This document shows positions 1 through 8,945 of a stretch of DNA of 12,385 bases, one piece after another. Under the pieces are notes generated by a model. That model ran no database searches. It was not told the DNA's origin and saw only the letters and a program-made list of their open reading frames with translations. The stretch is taken from assembly GCA_003024985.2 (NCBI GenBank), contig PXIH01S0003695.1. One strand, given 5' to 3'. The DNA comes from Euperipatoides rowelli (taxonomy: Eukaryota; Onychophora; Udeonychophora; Euonychophora; Peripatopsidae). The translations under genes were made by a program, and so were the position numbers. Within the stretch, counting starts at the first letter, position 1. Each line of letters starts with the position of its first letter.

Positions 1-59
1 TGGTTTTTATTGTGGATCGGTAGAATCCAAATTCTCTGATTTGAGTGGAGTGGAAATGG

Positions 60-360
60 TTAAAGATTGCTATCCTTTGCATAGAGAACCTTTGTGTTAA
101 TTTTCATTCATAAGAATTCTTTCAAGTCAAAGATAAAGGGACTTTTTTGTGTGTATTTACAATCATTTAAAAGAAAATAAAGTAAAATACTATGGACTGA
201 AATCATGAATGAAAATCTGATCATTCTCTACCACCAAAGTAGCAGAACATGAAATCCTCGAATTGTAAATTTTTATGATTTTTTTGTCTATCTGTAAGGG
301 TTAGAGAGGCATAAGTTTAGTATTTTTTATTTTATCATTATATTATTATTATTATTATCA
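60..360. repeat. Left copy of a long direct repeat (partner at 12085-12385)
   Basis: By eye, about nine positions in ten match the last 301 bases of the window in the same orientation, with only a few one-base indels. Shared blocks include the stretches around 92-116, 131-150, 180-200, 242-258 and 300-340. The match begins abruptly: bases 1-59 have no counterpart upstream of the right copy. The right copy runs off the window end, so the true repeat length is unknown. The copy contains a perfect 12-base inverted repeat (100-111 with 205-216) and ends in an ATT microsatellite. No coding capacity is visible. It could be a dispersed repeat family present twice by chance, or the edges of a tandem duplication with a unit near 12 kb. 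Confidence 0.9.
342..358. repeat. ATT trinucleotide microsatellite
   Basis: Five perfect ATT units plus a partial one. The same tract is present but shorter at the end of the right-hand repeat copy, so its length has changed since the two copies separated. Confidence 0.9.
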
Positions 361-565
361 TTTATTTTAATACAATTTAAAGGCTTAATAACAATTATTG
401 TTAAACCTATTCCAATTTTTCTATCATTGTGAAAATTGTTTTATTATAATTTAAGATAACACATTTCCATAAATATTGTCAACATTTAATGCATGATTTC
501 AATATCAATATTAAGTTAATATTTGGTCTTAATTATCATAAAAGTATAAAGCATCAAATTCTCTA

Positions 566-655
566 TGAAAAAAAAAATACAAATTTATTTATTTATTATT
601 TACTATTGTTGTTACTAATTAAATTTACATCAGAATAAATAACTATATATACTTT
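566..655. repeat. Perfect 90-base direct repeat, copy 1
   Basis: This block is identical at every base to 706-795, including a run of ten A at 568-577. The copies are 140 bases apart with a unique 50-base spacer (656-705). It is AT-rich with no reading frame. Perfect identity in otherwise decayed DNA suggests a recent duplication, gene conversion or an assembly artefact. Confidence 0.95.
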
Positions 656-705
656 GAATTGTTCTGTAAATATATTTCAATGACAAATAATTATTGTGAG
701 TGATT

Positions 706-795
706 TGAAAAAAAAAATACAAATTTATTTATTTATTATTTACTATTGTTGTTACTAATTAAATTTACATCAGAATAAATAACTATATATACTTT
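706..795. repeat. Perfect 90-base direct repeat, copy 2
   Basis: Exact copy of 566-655 in the same orientation. The match breaks at 796, where the flanking sequences differ immediately. No third copy is visible downstream. Confidence 0.95.
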
Positions 796-2325
796 TAAAC
801 CTAGCTATAGTCTTAAGTTTTTTTGAAGTCAAGTTCTTTCATTTTTAATATTTTCATATTTATAGACCTACCAATTTTAAGAACAAAAAGGCTTAACTAT
901 CTTATTTTATCTTGTCCATTACACAGTGGCACAAGTGTGTTTTGGTAGATTAAAGTTTTCTCTAATTTAACCGAGAAGCGTGTGTGACCTCCACCAGTCG
1001 TGCACCAGCCTCCTTTGAACTTGCATGTTGTCCATTATTTTCCAAAATAATATTTATATCTTGCCAGTCATAATTAATAATTTATTTTGTCAATATAATT
1101 TGTACATCAACTCTATCCCTGCATACTAAGCTTTATTTAGTAGTCTAGTGCATTAAGTAGCTAGTTAGTTTAAATATTAGGAATAAAAAATTTGATAATG
1201 TTTTCTAAACCTGCATGAACTTCTGTTGCTGGACATAACAACAGTATTGATCAATGTAGATGAGAGTGCATTCTTTTGCTGAGACTGGAGTCCATAATCC
1301 ATGTGTGGTCTTTTAGACGTCAATCATAGGATTTTTACAGCCTGGCTCGCAAAACTGCAATATGCTTAATGAACTGGGAATCCATAACCTTTGCATGGTG
1401 CCATTCGTAAATCGCAGAGCTAGTTATAACTGGGTCGGTCTATAATCTCAAAGAAGTTTAATAAATTGCATAATAGCCACACACATATAATAAAGTTGTT
1501 CCTTAGTTTAACATATAAAAATTAAAAGCATACACTCATTCATAGAAATATAATTCATTCCCCAATATACATATTCTTAGGCTATCTGAGAAAGTAATAA
1601 AATTCTATATATGCAGAAATATTGCGAGTAGTATTACAATAGCTTCAGAATTTCACCACCTAGCGATAAGCACAATGTCTTCACTGGCAAAGCTATACGA
1701 CAGTAAATTAGGTGAAGTAGATTTGGCATTTGCGTACAGAATACGATCCTGCAGAAGTCAGATATAAAATAAGTCAATCTTTTAAACCAAATAAAATTTA
1801 AAACAAATAAACACAAAATATAGGTTCCCAACTTCAATATTCTTTCTTTAGCTATGGTAAATTCAGGAATAGTCGTAACTAGCATCAGCCAGATTTCAAT
1901 AAGTCATCCGCATTTAAAATCAAAACACATTTTTTATAACCTATATATACAAATTTATAAGTATCAAAATTTCGATTTTGATATAGCCCATGTCAAAGGC
2001 ATGAGATTATGGCTTTTTCAAATACTAGTCTCTGGCGTCCATGATAAACAATCAAACCATAAATATCAAATTCACAATTCATAATTTTTTTGAAAAAAAA
2101 AAAAAAAAAAACTTTTTTTTCAAAACTTTTTGTCATTTTTTTCAAAAATCAAATTTTTTAAAACTTGACTTTAAATAGCTAGTTTTTTCATACGTTCATT
2201 CACATATCATTAGTATCAACAACATATACACAGGTTGGAAAGCTAGAAGCTTTAGTTATTGTTTTTTCATTAAACAATGTCATTAATGAAATTGTATAAT
2301 ATATGGTATATTTAATTTAAAAAAA
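796..2325. other. AT-rich region without recognised genes; includes the retrotransposon leader
   Basis: I recognise no gene here. Two short open frames (1634-1885 on the minus strand, 1854-2084 on the plus strand) show no motif and are common in DNA of this composition. A patch of more balanced composition lies at about 1210-1440; inside it, about 1282-1310 and 1373-1402 share an imperfect motif (an ACTGG core followed by TCCATAA and later ATG-TGGT). At 2085-2121 a run of 19 A is flanked by T runs and could fold as a simple A/T hairpin. The stretch just before 2326 should hold the primer binding site and 5' LTR of the retrotransposon, but neither is clear; a TGGCGTCC string at about 2034-2041 is the only weak primer-site candidate. 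Confidence 0.6.
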
Positions 2326-3855
2326 ATGGCTACCACACAACAGCCAAGTGAAACTATCATTAGTCTTGACCTCGTAGATGCAGCACCTCATGCATGGTCT
2401 CCTTTAACAGCTACTGAAAGCATGTTTGCACCAATAACCGACCCACCAGTAGTAAATTTAATAGATTCACCTAACTATCAAACAACAAACACATCCCCAG
2501 TTCATTTTAGTGAAAAGTTAATAGAAACATTAACACAAACCATTGAACAACAGGCAGATAAAATAAATAGGCTAATGACAAACATTAAAGATCTTGGAAG
2601 AAAAAGAACTAAGTGAATCATTAAATACAGAGTTGTAACAACCAAATATGGATCAGATTACAAGTTTCATAAATTAAGACACCGTGCAACAAACACACGC
2701 TCCAATTAAAGATAGGGCTTTAGTACCGCAAATTCAAAGTATAGCTACTCCAATAACACAGCCTAGAATAAATATACAGGCATTAAACCCCAGTGTGACA
2801 CAAAATACAGTACACATGGAATACACACAAATAATAGGTTCAGGCGTACTAGCCATGTTACCACCATTCACAGTGGACATGGATGATCTATTCAAATGTG
2901 AGCGCTGGCTAAAATCTTTAATAGTCTAGCTAAAAATTTAGGCTGGTCTCCTTAAGTTATTAAACAAGTAATGGAGACTAAGCTGTCAGCAAAAGCGTGC
3001 ATCCTGTACAATAGTGGATTAGGAAACTTTGAAGGGATAATGATCTAAGAGCAGATTAGACAGTTCAAAATACTATTCTCTAAAGAACCTAAAAAATACG
3101 AGGGTTTCAAGTTTGTAATGACCAGAGTGCAAATGCAAGGTGAGTCTTTTGGAGCATATCAACAAAGATTAATGGTAGCCACTAACACTCTAGGACCAAG
3201 ATTGACTCCCCAAATGAAAGAGATCCTCCTAACACAAGTTAAAAAGGCATACTAAACTTGGCTATGATATTAGATTTATTAAAATTCAACCCCAATTCGT
3301 TAAAAGAAGCTGTGGCCTTAATGTTAGACCTAGAAGAGCATTATAGAGATGTTGATATGATGAAATCAAGTGTACACATTGTAGAACTTGACACAGATCA
3401 TACTGAGGACCACAAATATAATTCAAATTTCAAGCAAAATAATTCAAAAGACAAACAAAAAAGGTCCTTTTCCAATAAAAATAAAGCAGAAAGCCAAATA
3501 CAGGCCATAGCTGCTAATGAAGCATCAAATGAAGATAAAAGTAAAATCATTAAAAATAATGACAGTAGCCCCCATGCAGAAGTGGTGGTACGGCATGAAC
3601 GACCAGCCCTCATAGTCATGACCACGTAGATGCAGCATGTAAAATTCATGGACACATTCTTAGGGATTGTCCAAAATCAGTGAACTCTCAGGGACTGACA
3701 CACAGGCCAGACCAGAGTGAAAATAGTTCTCAGTTCACTGCCGAAGAGGAGCATAATAATCAAAATAATCGTAAACAAAACACAATACAATATTGCCATC
3801 TGCCAGAAAGAGCAATTCAGCAGTCAGCCACAATACTACACTACAAATCCTTATG
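2326..3855 (+). pseudogene. gag: Gag polyprotein remnant (capsid-like region and zinc knuckle)
   Basis: Gag would form the virus-like particle and bind the element RNA. The start ATG at 2326 follows an A run and has A at -3 and G at +4, a good eukaryotic context. Order of segments: 2326-2616 (frame 1, low-complexity N-terminus with a coil-forming end), 2593-2929 (frame 2, stops near 2636 and 2675; ends with PPFT, DDLF and a W-rich piece), 2932-3254 (frame 1, two TAA stops; charged capsid-like helices with QRLM and PQMKEILL), 3258-3629 (frame 3, basic Asn/Lys-rich linker), and 3593-3855 (frame 2). The last part holds a zinc-knuckle-like motif at 3638-3670, read C-x2-H-x-H-x4-C, shorter than a standard CCHC box. 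Assignment rests on position, composition and this motif; capsid similarity is weaker than for pol. Confidence 0.8.
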
Positions 3856-3921
3856 AAAAATTAGTACCACCCATAGAAAACCATTATAAAAAAAGGATAA
3901 AAGACATAGCATATATATAAA

Positions 3922-4646
3922 AAGTTTGATATCTATAATCAATACAGCCGGGAATATAAAGACCAACCATCTCAAACATCAGAAATAATTTACAAATCAG
4001 AAGATAGCCAAGATTAAAATACAGTCATTAATTATACAAAATCAAGACAGAGTACAGTAGGTGTAATAACCAAAAAACAAGTTTTAGATAACCCTACAAA
4101 TGGTGCCACTAACGCAAACCCGACAAGTGACACCAAAATTAACAGAATTTGTGATAAAAAAGTAATCACAAATTCAGAGAATCAAAACTCAAATACAATA
4201 AATCATTTAAATTCAAATTCTAACATCAACAATGGCAAAAATATCACAATCAGGTTATTAGATGAATATCCTACAAAACCTATCATAATAATTAAACTTT
4301 TCAAAAATGAATATGTTGCACTTCTTGATAATGGCTCTGAATTCACCATAATTAATAAACAGTGTGTATCACCTCAATTTGCGGCCACAAACCAAAGTAC
4401 AGTCGCATTTATGTCACCCATTGCTGGCAAACCAATGTATGCGACAAAATCACTAGTCAATTTTACTTTACAAAACTTTAACTTTCTGCATCCAGTATTA
4501 ATAGCTCCATTAGATACTGATGCCTCTTTTGATATCATTCTGGGCATGGCTTTATAGTAGGCCATAATGCTCAATTAAAATTTAAAGACAAATTAGTCTC
4601 ATTTAAAATTACAGAAGGATCAGTGTGGGATCAGTTTGCCAACTAA
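3922..4646 (+). pseudogene. pro: Aspartic protease remnant with Asn-rich linker
   Basis: The retroviral-type aspartic protease would cut Gag and Pol in the particle. Frame 1 is open from 3922 to 4557 apart from one TAA at 4015-4017, much longer than expected by chance at this base composition. The first 350 bases encode an Asn/Thr/Lys-rich linker. The active-site loop lies at about 4321-4347 and reads LLDNGSEFTI, so the usual D-S/T-G triad is D-N-G. The second family hallmark, a hydrophobic stretch ending DIILGM, is at 4531-4548. Two TAG codons at 4555-4560 end the frame, and the strand exit continues in frame 3 (4557-4643, with the HNAQL-type segment) up to TAA at 4644. A dimer carrying DNG would be expected to be weak or inactive; this may be decay rather than a lineage feature. 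Confidence 0.85.
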
Positions 4647-4655
4647 ACAATAGCC

Positions 4656-5508
4656 ATGTACTCACTAAACAAGCAACCTAGTAAGGATAAAGCTTCAATA
4701 AAGTTTCCCAAATTGTTCAAAATAGATGAGTTGAGTTTAAAACCTTTTTTTAAGGATAAACTATCAACTTATATTGATAGAGGATGTAGAAAAAATAACA
4801 GGGGCTCATATACTACCTGTCAAACCTAAATTCATTAACGATGATAACATTTATTAAAAACAATATAGGGTTGCACATTCATTATATGAACTGCTAAAAA
4901 AGAAAATGGCACAGCTAGAAGCTGCTGGTATAATAGCGCCTGCCACAGACTCGCTCTGTAACGTACACCTATTAGTGGCTCCAAAATGAGATAATATTAA
5001 TGATATCAGAATAGTTTTGGATTTAAGAAAAGTAAATAGTCAAATTGAACAATACCAATTCCCTCTCATGATAATTGATGATATATTGTTAAGACTAGGA
5101 GGTGCAAAATATTTCTCAACTTTAGATTTAAACAACGGTTACTACAACGTGCCCCTAGCCGAGTCCGTACAGTACAAGATGACATTTCCTTGCCCTGGAA
5201 TCGGTATACTTTAAATTGTTTACCATAGGGCCTATCCAGCTCAGCTGCAGTTTTTCAAGAAATTATTAATAAGTGTCTACAGGATGTTAAGTCCAAATAT
5301 AAAGTACTGGAAAACCTTGATGACATTATTATTTTTACCGAGACAATCAAAGAACACTTGATGGTTTTAGAAGAAGTATTTGTAGCTTTTAAAAAAAAAA
5401 TGGCCATAAAGCCAAGTTAATGTTGTATATTTAGGGAAACATTGATGTTCTTAGGCCATATCATCGATAAAAATGACAGTAGGCCCACTGATGAAATACA
5501 GTGTCCGT
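4656..5508 (+). pseudogene. pol: Reverse transcriptase remnant
   Basis: This domain would copy element RNA into DNA. Frame 3 from 4656 gives a linker; the RT fold begins in frame 1 at about 4776 and runs to TAA at 5214, with stops near 4855 (TAA) and 4988 (TGA). Visible landmarks are the fingers segment (QLEAAGIIAPA), the LDLRKVN motif, and motif A at about 5113-5145 with FSTLDLNNGYY, where the Asp is at 5125-5127. Reading then shifts to frame 3 at about 5196. PXGLS has a TAG in place of the aromatic residue (about 5232), and the active-site box at 5313-5324 reads N-L-D-D instead of Y-L-D-D, followed by IIIFTE and an EHL helix. A TAA sits at 5418, and the thumb motif FLGHII is at about 5448. 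Both catalytic Asp of the LDD box remain, but the frame change separates them from motif A. Confidence 0.95.
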
Positions 5509-5534
5509 AACTGAGTTCCACAGACCATACACCA

Positions 5535-6138
5535 TCAAACACATACAAAGCTTTCTGGGATCAGTATGCTTTTATCGTAGATACATAAAGAATTTTACTG
5601 AATTAGCAGCTCCACTATAAATTTTATTGAGAAAAAAAGACGGTAAAATAACCTGGTTTCCCGAAGCTGAAAACGCTTTCATCTCTTTAAAAAAGCAACT
5701 CACCCTAGCACAACTTTTAGCTCACCCAAATGATTTTTATTTCAACAGACACATCCCAAGTAGGTTTAGGTGGCCTTCTCGAACAACAAAAAGACGAGGG
5801 GCATATGCAGCCAATAGCGTACTGCAGCTGAAAATTAAACAAGGCAGAAATGAATTACACAACAATCAGGCAGGAAACGCTAGCCATAGTATACACATTG
5901 CAACAATTTAGACACATTGTATACAGCTACCCGGTAATATTAAGGAACGACCATAAGTCTCTCACCTACCTATTTAAATTAAAAGACGGGAACCAACTCC
6001 TAATACGCTGGCTTCTGCATTGTCAGGACTTCAGGTTACAATTTCAACATGTGCCAGAGAGAGAGAGACAATGTATTTGCCAATTGGTTATCATGAAATC
6101 TGGAACCTAATGATACAGTAAACATAGCCCTTGTCAAT
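5535..6138 (+). pseudogene. pol: RT connection and RNase H remnant
   Basis: RNase H removes the RNA strand of the hybrid during reverse transcription. Frame 2 (about 5535-5740) carries the connection region: SFLGS, YRRYIKNFTELAAPL, a TAA at about 5615, then a K-rich strand, TWFPEAENAF and an LKKQL helix. Frame 3 (about 5740-6066) carries RNase H: the first Asp in STDTS at 5748-5750, Glu at 5847-5849 (AEMNYT), and the third Asp at 5949-5951 (NDHKSLTYLF), with a TGA at 5829. The C-terminal box shifts to frame 1 through an AG run at 6056-6068 and reads NVFANWLS followed by TGA at 6094; the usual Asp of the ADxLS box is Asn here. The D-E-D part of the active site can still be read. Open sequence continues without motif to about 6138. 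Confidence 0.93.
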
Positions 6139-6179
6139 TGAGAAAATTTTTTAAGTGTCTGATGAAACTTGAAAAACAT

Positions 6180-7464
6180 CAAAGAAAAAAACTTCAGAAA
6201 AATTCATTTAAGGAAGGAGAGTATATTTTAGAGGAAAATAACTTAATTATGAAAGAAATAAAATGCTATCATGATTTTGGTGGACTATATAGAACCTAGG
6301 TCCCACAATAAGTGGTAAACGATGTGATTGCCAATTATCATGACTATTATTTCCAGTTTTACCTGGAAATCAATCCATACTGACATATAAACATATGTCA
6401 CTACTTGCAACATTTGCCAAAAAAGGATCTACCAAGAACCAAGGCACCTTTACATCCATCATCCCTAGTAACACCCCATTTGAAAAATTATATATGGATA
6501 TTTTGGGTCCAGTAAATACCATGGTCTGAGGTAACAAATATATAATATTATGGACTGATGAATATCACATTTTTGTACAGGAAGCCCTCTAAAATCATTG
6601 AGGCAGCAACTATCGCTAAAGTTAAATAAGTTTACAAAATTTTGGGGTCCATGGAAATGGTGACTGATTGAGACCCTCAACTGATGGGAAAGAATTTTAG
6701 ATCATTGTGTGCCCGTTTAGGAGTGAACAAAGTATTTACCTCTGGGTACAGACCATCTAGCAATGGCCGGGCAGAAAGAGCTGAAACCAAAGAGATCAGT
6801 GTTTTAGCAAAGATGGTGGATAAAAACTATAACAATTGGAATGAGTTGCTACCATATACGCTACATACTTTAAACACAGTTGTACACAGGTCTACCAACC
6901 ACTCACCCTTTTACATTATACCTGGATTCGACCCTATAGACCCAGCCTCACAGTTTAATCTCCACAACAACACAAATTCAGATGATATCTAGGATGTAGG
7001 ACATAAATTGGTGGAGAGGCTTATTAGAGCGTGTGACCAAGTGCATAAAAATTTAACAGTCTTCTTATGACTCATGCACAAAAAAACACAGTAGGTTTAG
7101 ATTATAGGAGTTCAAAATAGGGCAGCCTGTACTAGTGTCTGATCCTACTTCATACACTGGGGCTAACCGCAAACTCAAGCCACGTTATAAGGGTCCCTAC
7201 CACATAGTAGCAAGCAGCTCATTGGAAAATTATCAAATGAGAAGTGTAGAAAATCCAAGAGAATTCAAGAGCGTCCATATTGATAGGCTGAAACCGTATC
7301 ACCAAAGGCACGTTCTAAACGATGCTACAAAAAACAATACTGGAACTAATACAAATAATCAAAATACTAGGGTTAATGACCACGTTAATGTAGCAAAAAT
7401 AGCTCCAAAAAAGAAAGTGATCACTTTTTATATTTATAATGGTACTACCAACAAAAATCTGTAA
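6180..7464 (+). pseudogene. int: Integrase remnant with GPY/F C-terminal tail
   Basis: Integrase would insert the DNA copy into the genome. The N-terminal zinc domain (frame 3, about 6180-6350) keeps a His at 6339-6341, and the CxxC pair is at 6406-6417 in frame 1. Only 22 codons separate them and the second His is not visible, so about 15 residues look lost. The core has its first Asp at 6497-6499 (YMDILGP, frame 2), second Asp at 6666-6668 (frame 3, followed by TGA) and Glu at 6774-6776 in GRAERA, giving the D,D-35-E spacing. Frame 3 stays open 6684-6992. After stops near 6990 and 7068, frame 1 (7135-7464) gives the GPY/F module: a KL-P-YKGPYHIV run with GPY at 7192-7200 and VHIDRLKPY. The tail after about 7315 is Asn-rich. 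No env-like frame follows. Confidence 0.95.
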
Positions 7465-7593
7465 ACTGTGTGCTGATCTAACAGAATTTTAAGAATTGCT
7501 CTCCAAGAATGTCCAATACTCCCAAGAGGCTCCTCTTTGCCATTGATTGGCAATCACCCAAATAACCACTACTCGATTAGACTAAGAATAAGC

Positions 7594-7601
7594 AAGGGAG
7601 G
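7594..7601 (+). other. Polypurine tract preceding the 3' LTR
   Basis: An uninterrupted purine run, AAGGGAGG, sits directly before TGTG at 7602, about 130 bases after the integrase stop. In LTR elements this tract primes plus-strand DNA synthesis and abuts the LTR. Position, composition and the following TG all fit; an internal-copy comparison was not possible because the 5' LTR is missing. Confidence 0.7.
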
Positions 7602-7686
7602 TGTGAAGTAATCACAGAAACCTTAAGAAAAGCGCTTTTCCCCACAAAATTAAAAAAAAAATCTCCTGGTAGTAAAACCAAACAAA

Positions 7687-7806
7687 ATGTGTAACAGCGC
7701 TAAGATAAAATCCAAAATACATGGACCCTTAGCTGCACATTTTTTTTCATGGGATGTGTAACAGCACTAAGATAAGTTTAAACGCACATGAGCCCTTAGC
7801 TGTGTG
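7687..7806. repeat. Two diverged stem-loop repeat units in the LTR
   Basis: Unit 1 is 7687-7739 and unit 2 is 7754-7806, a period of 67 bases. Both begin ATGTGTAACAGC, continue CTAAGATAA and end with CCCTTAGCTG. Within each unit CTAAG near the start pairs with CTTAG near the end (six pairs in unit 1, GCTAAG with CTTAGC), leaving a loop of about 28 bases. A third, degraded partial unit may lie at about 7837-7856. Repeats in U3 often carry transcription control sites, but no specific factor can be named. Confidence 0.8.
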
Positions 7807-8071
7807 TTTCCATAAAGTTTAAAAAGGGAAATTCGAAAAACACACGAATCCCTAAGACTATTAATTTGTTCAAGCTTATTATTCAAATATTATAGCAAAA
7901 TTAGAATATATAAATTAAGTTTGAACCCATTTGATCGAAAGAAGATCCAAAATACTTGGAATTCTAGATCAGCTTATCTGTTTATTTTAAAGGTTTCACT
8001 ACATACCAAAAAACTTTTATTCTAGTTAGTACATTTTCGATGCTTATCCATGCAAGTAAACAAATAGAGTT

Positions 8072-8080
8072 TATAAATAG
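8072..8080 (+). promoter_or_regulatory. TATA box of the LTR promoter
   Basis: TATAAATAG is a full match to the TATA consensus. An initiator-like TCAATA follows at 8101-8106, with its A 31 bases from the start of the box. It lies about 470 bases into the LTR, a reasonable U3 length. AT-rich DNA yields TATA-like strings by chance, so the support comes from position and spacing. Confidence 0.5.
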
Positions 8081-8106
8081 CCCTACTTCATAATGAAAGC
8101 TCAATA

Positions 8107-8700
8107 ATCAAATTTTAGAAAAGATTTCTAGCTATTAAAAAAAAAAAAATAGTTTAGGAAATAAAAAAAAAAGTTTGTAGAAACTTTACTCTCTAGTTAT
8201 TTAAAGGACACAACAAGACATCTGTAAGGGGAAAATATACCTCAAAATTAACTAGTATAGATTTTATTAAACCCATAAAACAAACTTTAAACAAGTAATT
8301 TGGCCAATAAGTATAAATACTTACCTTAAACAAATAATGTGACTACACACATGTAGCCATTAGTGGTTTAGGCTTAACTTGTGCCTTCATCTAAAATTGC
8401 AAATTTTACGTTCACTCCAATACACTAAAAAATTTTAATTTCCCTTCATTTATCAAAAAAATACTATTTCTGTTTTCATTTGTATGTTGTGTGCCGTGTC
8501 GGAATGGATGAGAAATTTCCTGGCGGAAGACAATACACTTGTTGTTTCAATAAATATTAATTTTAATAAAGTTGTAAAAATATATATCTCATAAATTAAT
8601 TCAAGCTTTTTTCCACACAAAATAAAAAGAGATATTTAAACAATAGTTAATTTTGTTATTAAAACCAAATAACAATGTTAGAGTTAGTGATATCAAAGTT
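8107..8700. other. Unassigned AT-rich stretch between the LTR promoter and the minus-strand remnant
   Basis: It probably contains the rest of the LTR (R and U5) and then host DNA. Two A runs lie at about 8139-8171. Two plus-strand AATAAA strings at 8549-8554 and 8565-8570 could act as polyadenylation signals but are expected by chance at this composition. A short patch of higher GC at about 8487-8540 is open on the minus strand for roughly 40 codons without a recognisable motif. Confidence 0.5.
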
Positions 8701-8712
8701 AGTGATTTCTTC

Positions 8713-8916
8713 TCAAGGTGGCCACCTTGCAATCAGCTTCCCATTGTCTTGTGCCGGGTCTACAGCGTACGACACTGGGTTGAACACCCTTGCTGACTTA
8801 GACTCACCCCTTTTCCTTACAATGACAAGTGCAGTACTGCTTTCCCCTTGACTTGACTTTACTCTGCAAATGGTTTGACTCTCACTGTCTCCCTCGGCTA
8901 TGTCTTTCTTGACCAT
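8713..8916 (-). pseudogene. Short minus-strand open frame downstream of the remnant
   Basis: It encodes 67 residues from ATG at 8916, in a different phase from 8946-9432 and starting 30 bases after that stop. It is hydrophilic, rich in Ser, Lys, Arg and Glu, and ends in ARWPP. Its GC content matches the remnant upstream, so it may be the frameshifted continuation of the same gene, or a shadow: the third minus phase is also partly open here. No motif or family is recognised. Confidence 0.3.
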
Positions 8917-8945
8917 CGCTTGTCATTGGTCTAGAGCACGCAGCC

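Larger units (their letters stand above)
2326..8106 (+). mobile_element. Decayed Ty3/gypsy-type LTR retrotransposon
   Basis: Domains run in the order gag, protease, reverse transcriptase, RNase H, integrase, GPY/F tail, purine tract, LTR start. Integrase following RNase H is the Ty3/gypsy order and excludes Ty1/copia. The coding span of about 5.1 kb is normal for a gypsy element without env. The reading frame changes about ten times, and TAA, TAG and TGA stops interrupt most domains, so the copy cannot make an intact polyprotein. The left limit is given at the gag start because no 5' LTR was recognised. The right limit is given just past the LTR promoter because the LTR end could not be fixed; the real element is longer on both sides. 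It was probably inserted long ago and has evolved neutrally since. Confidence 0.95.
7602..8106 (+). repeat. 3' LTR, 5' portion (U3 and start of R); end not resolved
   Basis: It starts with TGTGAAGTAATC right after the purine tract, matching the usual TG start of an LTR. It includes a duplicated stem-loop unit (7687-7806) and a TATA box (8072-8080) with an initiator-like TCAATA at 8101-8106 about 30 bases downstream, as in a U3/R boundary. No second LTR copy exists in the window for comparison, so the end cannot be placed; a CAACA string near 8210-8214 is one possibility. The LTR role is inferred from its position. Confidence 0.6.

Noticed and set aside
1634-1885. 83-codon minus-strand open frame
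   Set aside because: No motif and no composition contrast with its surroundings; it overlaps another open frame on the other strand. The Cys- and Leu-rich content is what AT-rich DNA gives by chance.
2034-2051. Primer binding site beginning TGGCGTCC
   Set aside because: No LTR end (CA) directly precedes it and no tRNA match could be confirmed; too weak to annotate.
3398-3655. Minus-strand open frame within gag
   Set aside because: It is antisense to the gag linker, which has better support; Leu/Ser-rich antisense frames arise from Asn/Lys-rich sense codons.
3717-3920. Plus-strand open frame in frame 3 after the zinc knuckle
   Set aside because: Frame 2 is the better gag continuation up to 3855; only the last part (after about 3840) could be a true frameshifted continuation, and it has no motif.
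4374-4574. Minus-strand open frame in the protease region
   Set aside because: Shadow of the protease frame on the opposite strand.
6465-6680. Minus-strand open frame in the integrase core
   Set aside because: Shadow of the integrase catalytic region, which carries the family residues on the plus strand.
2326-7464. A reassigned genetic code that would read the many in-frame stops
   Set aside because: All three stop codons occur, at positions where relatives carry unrelated residues, and frame changes occur as well. Plain decay explains everything.
2326-7464. Programmed ribosomal frameshifting between gag and pol
   Set aside because: About ten frame changes are spread through every domain, not one at a gag-pol junction, and no slippery site with a structured region stands out.
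7465-7601. An envelope gene after integrase
   Set aside because: Only about 130 bases separate the integrase stop from the LTR start, with no open frame.
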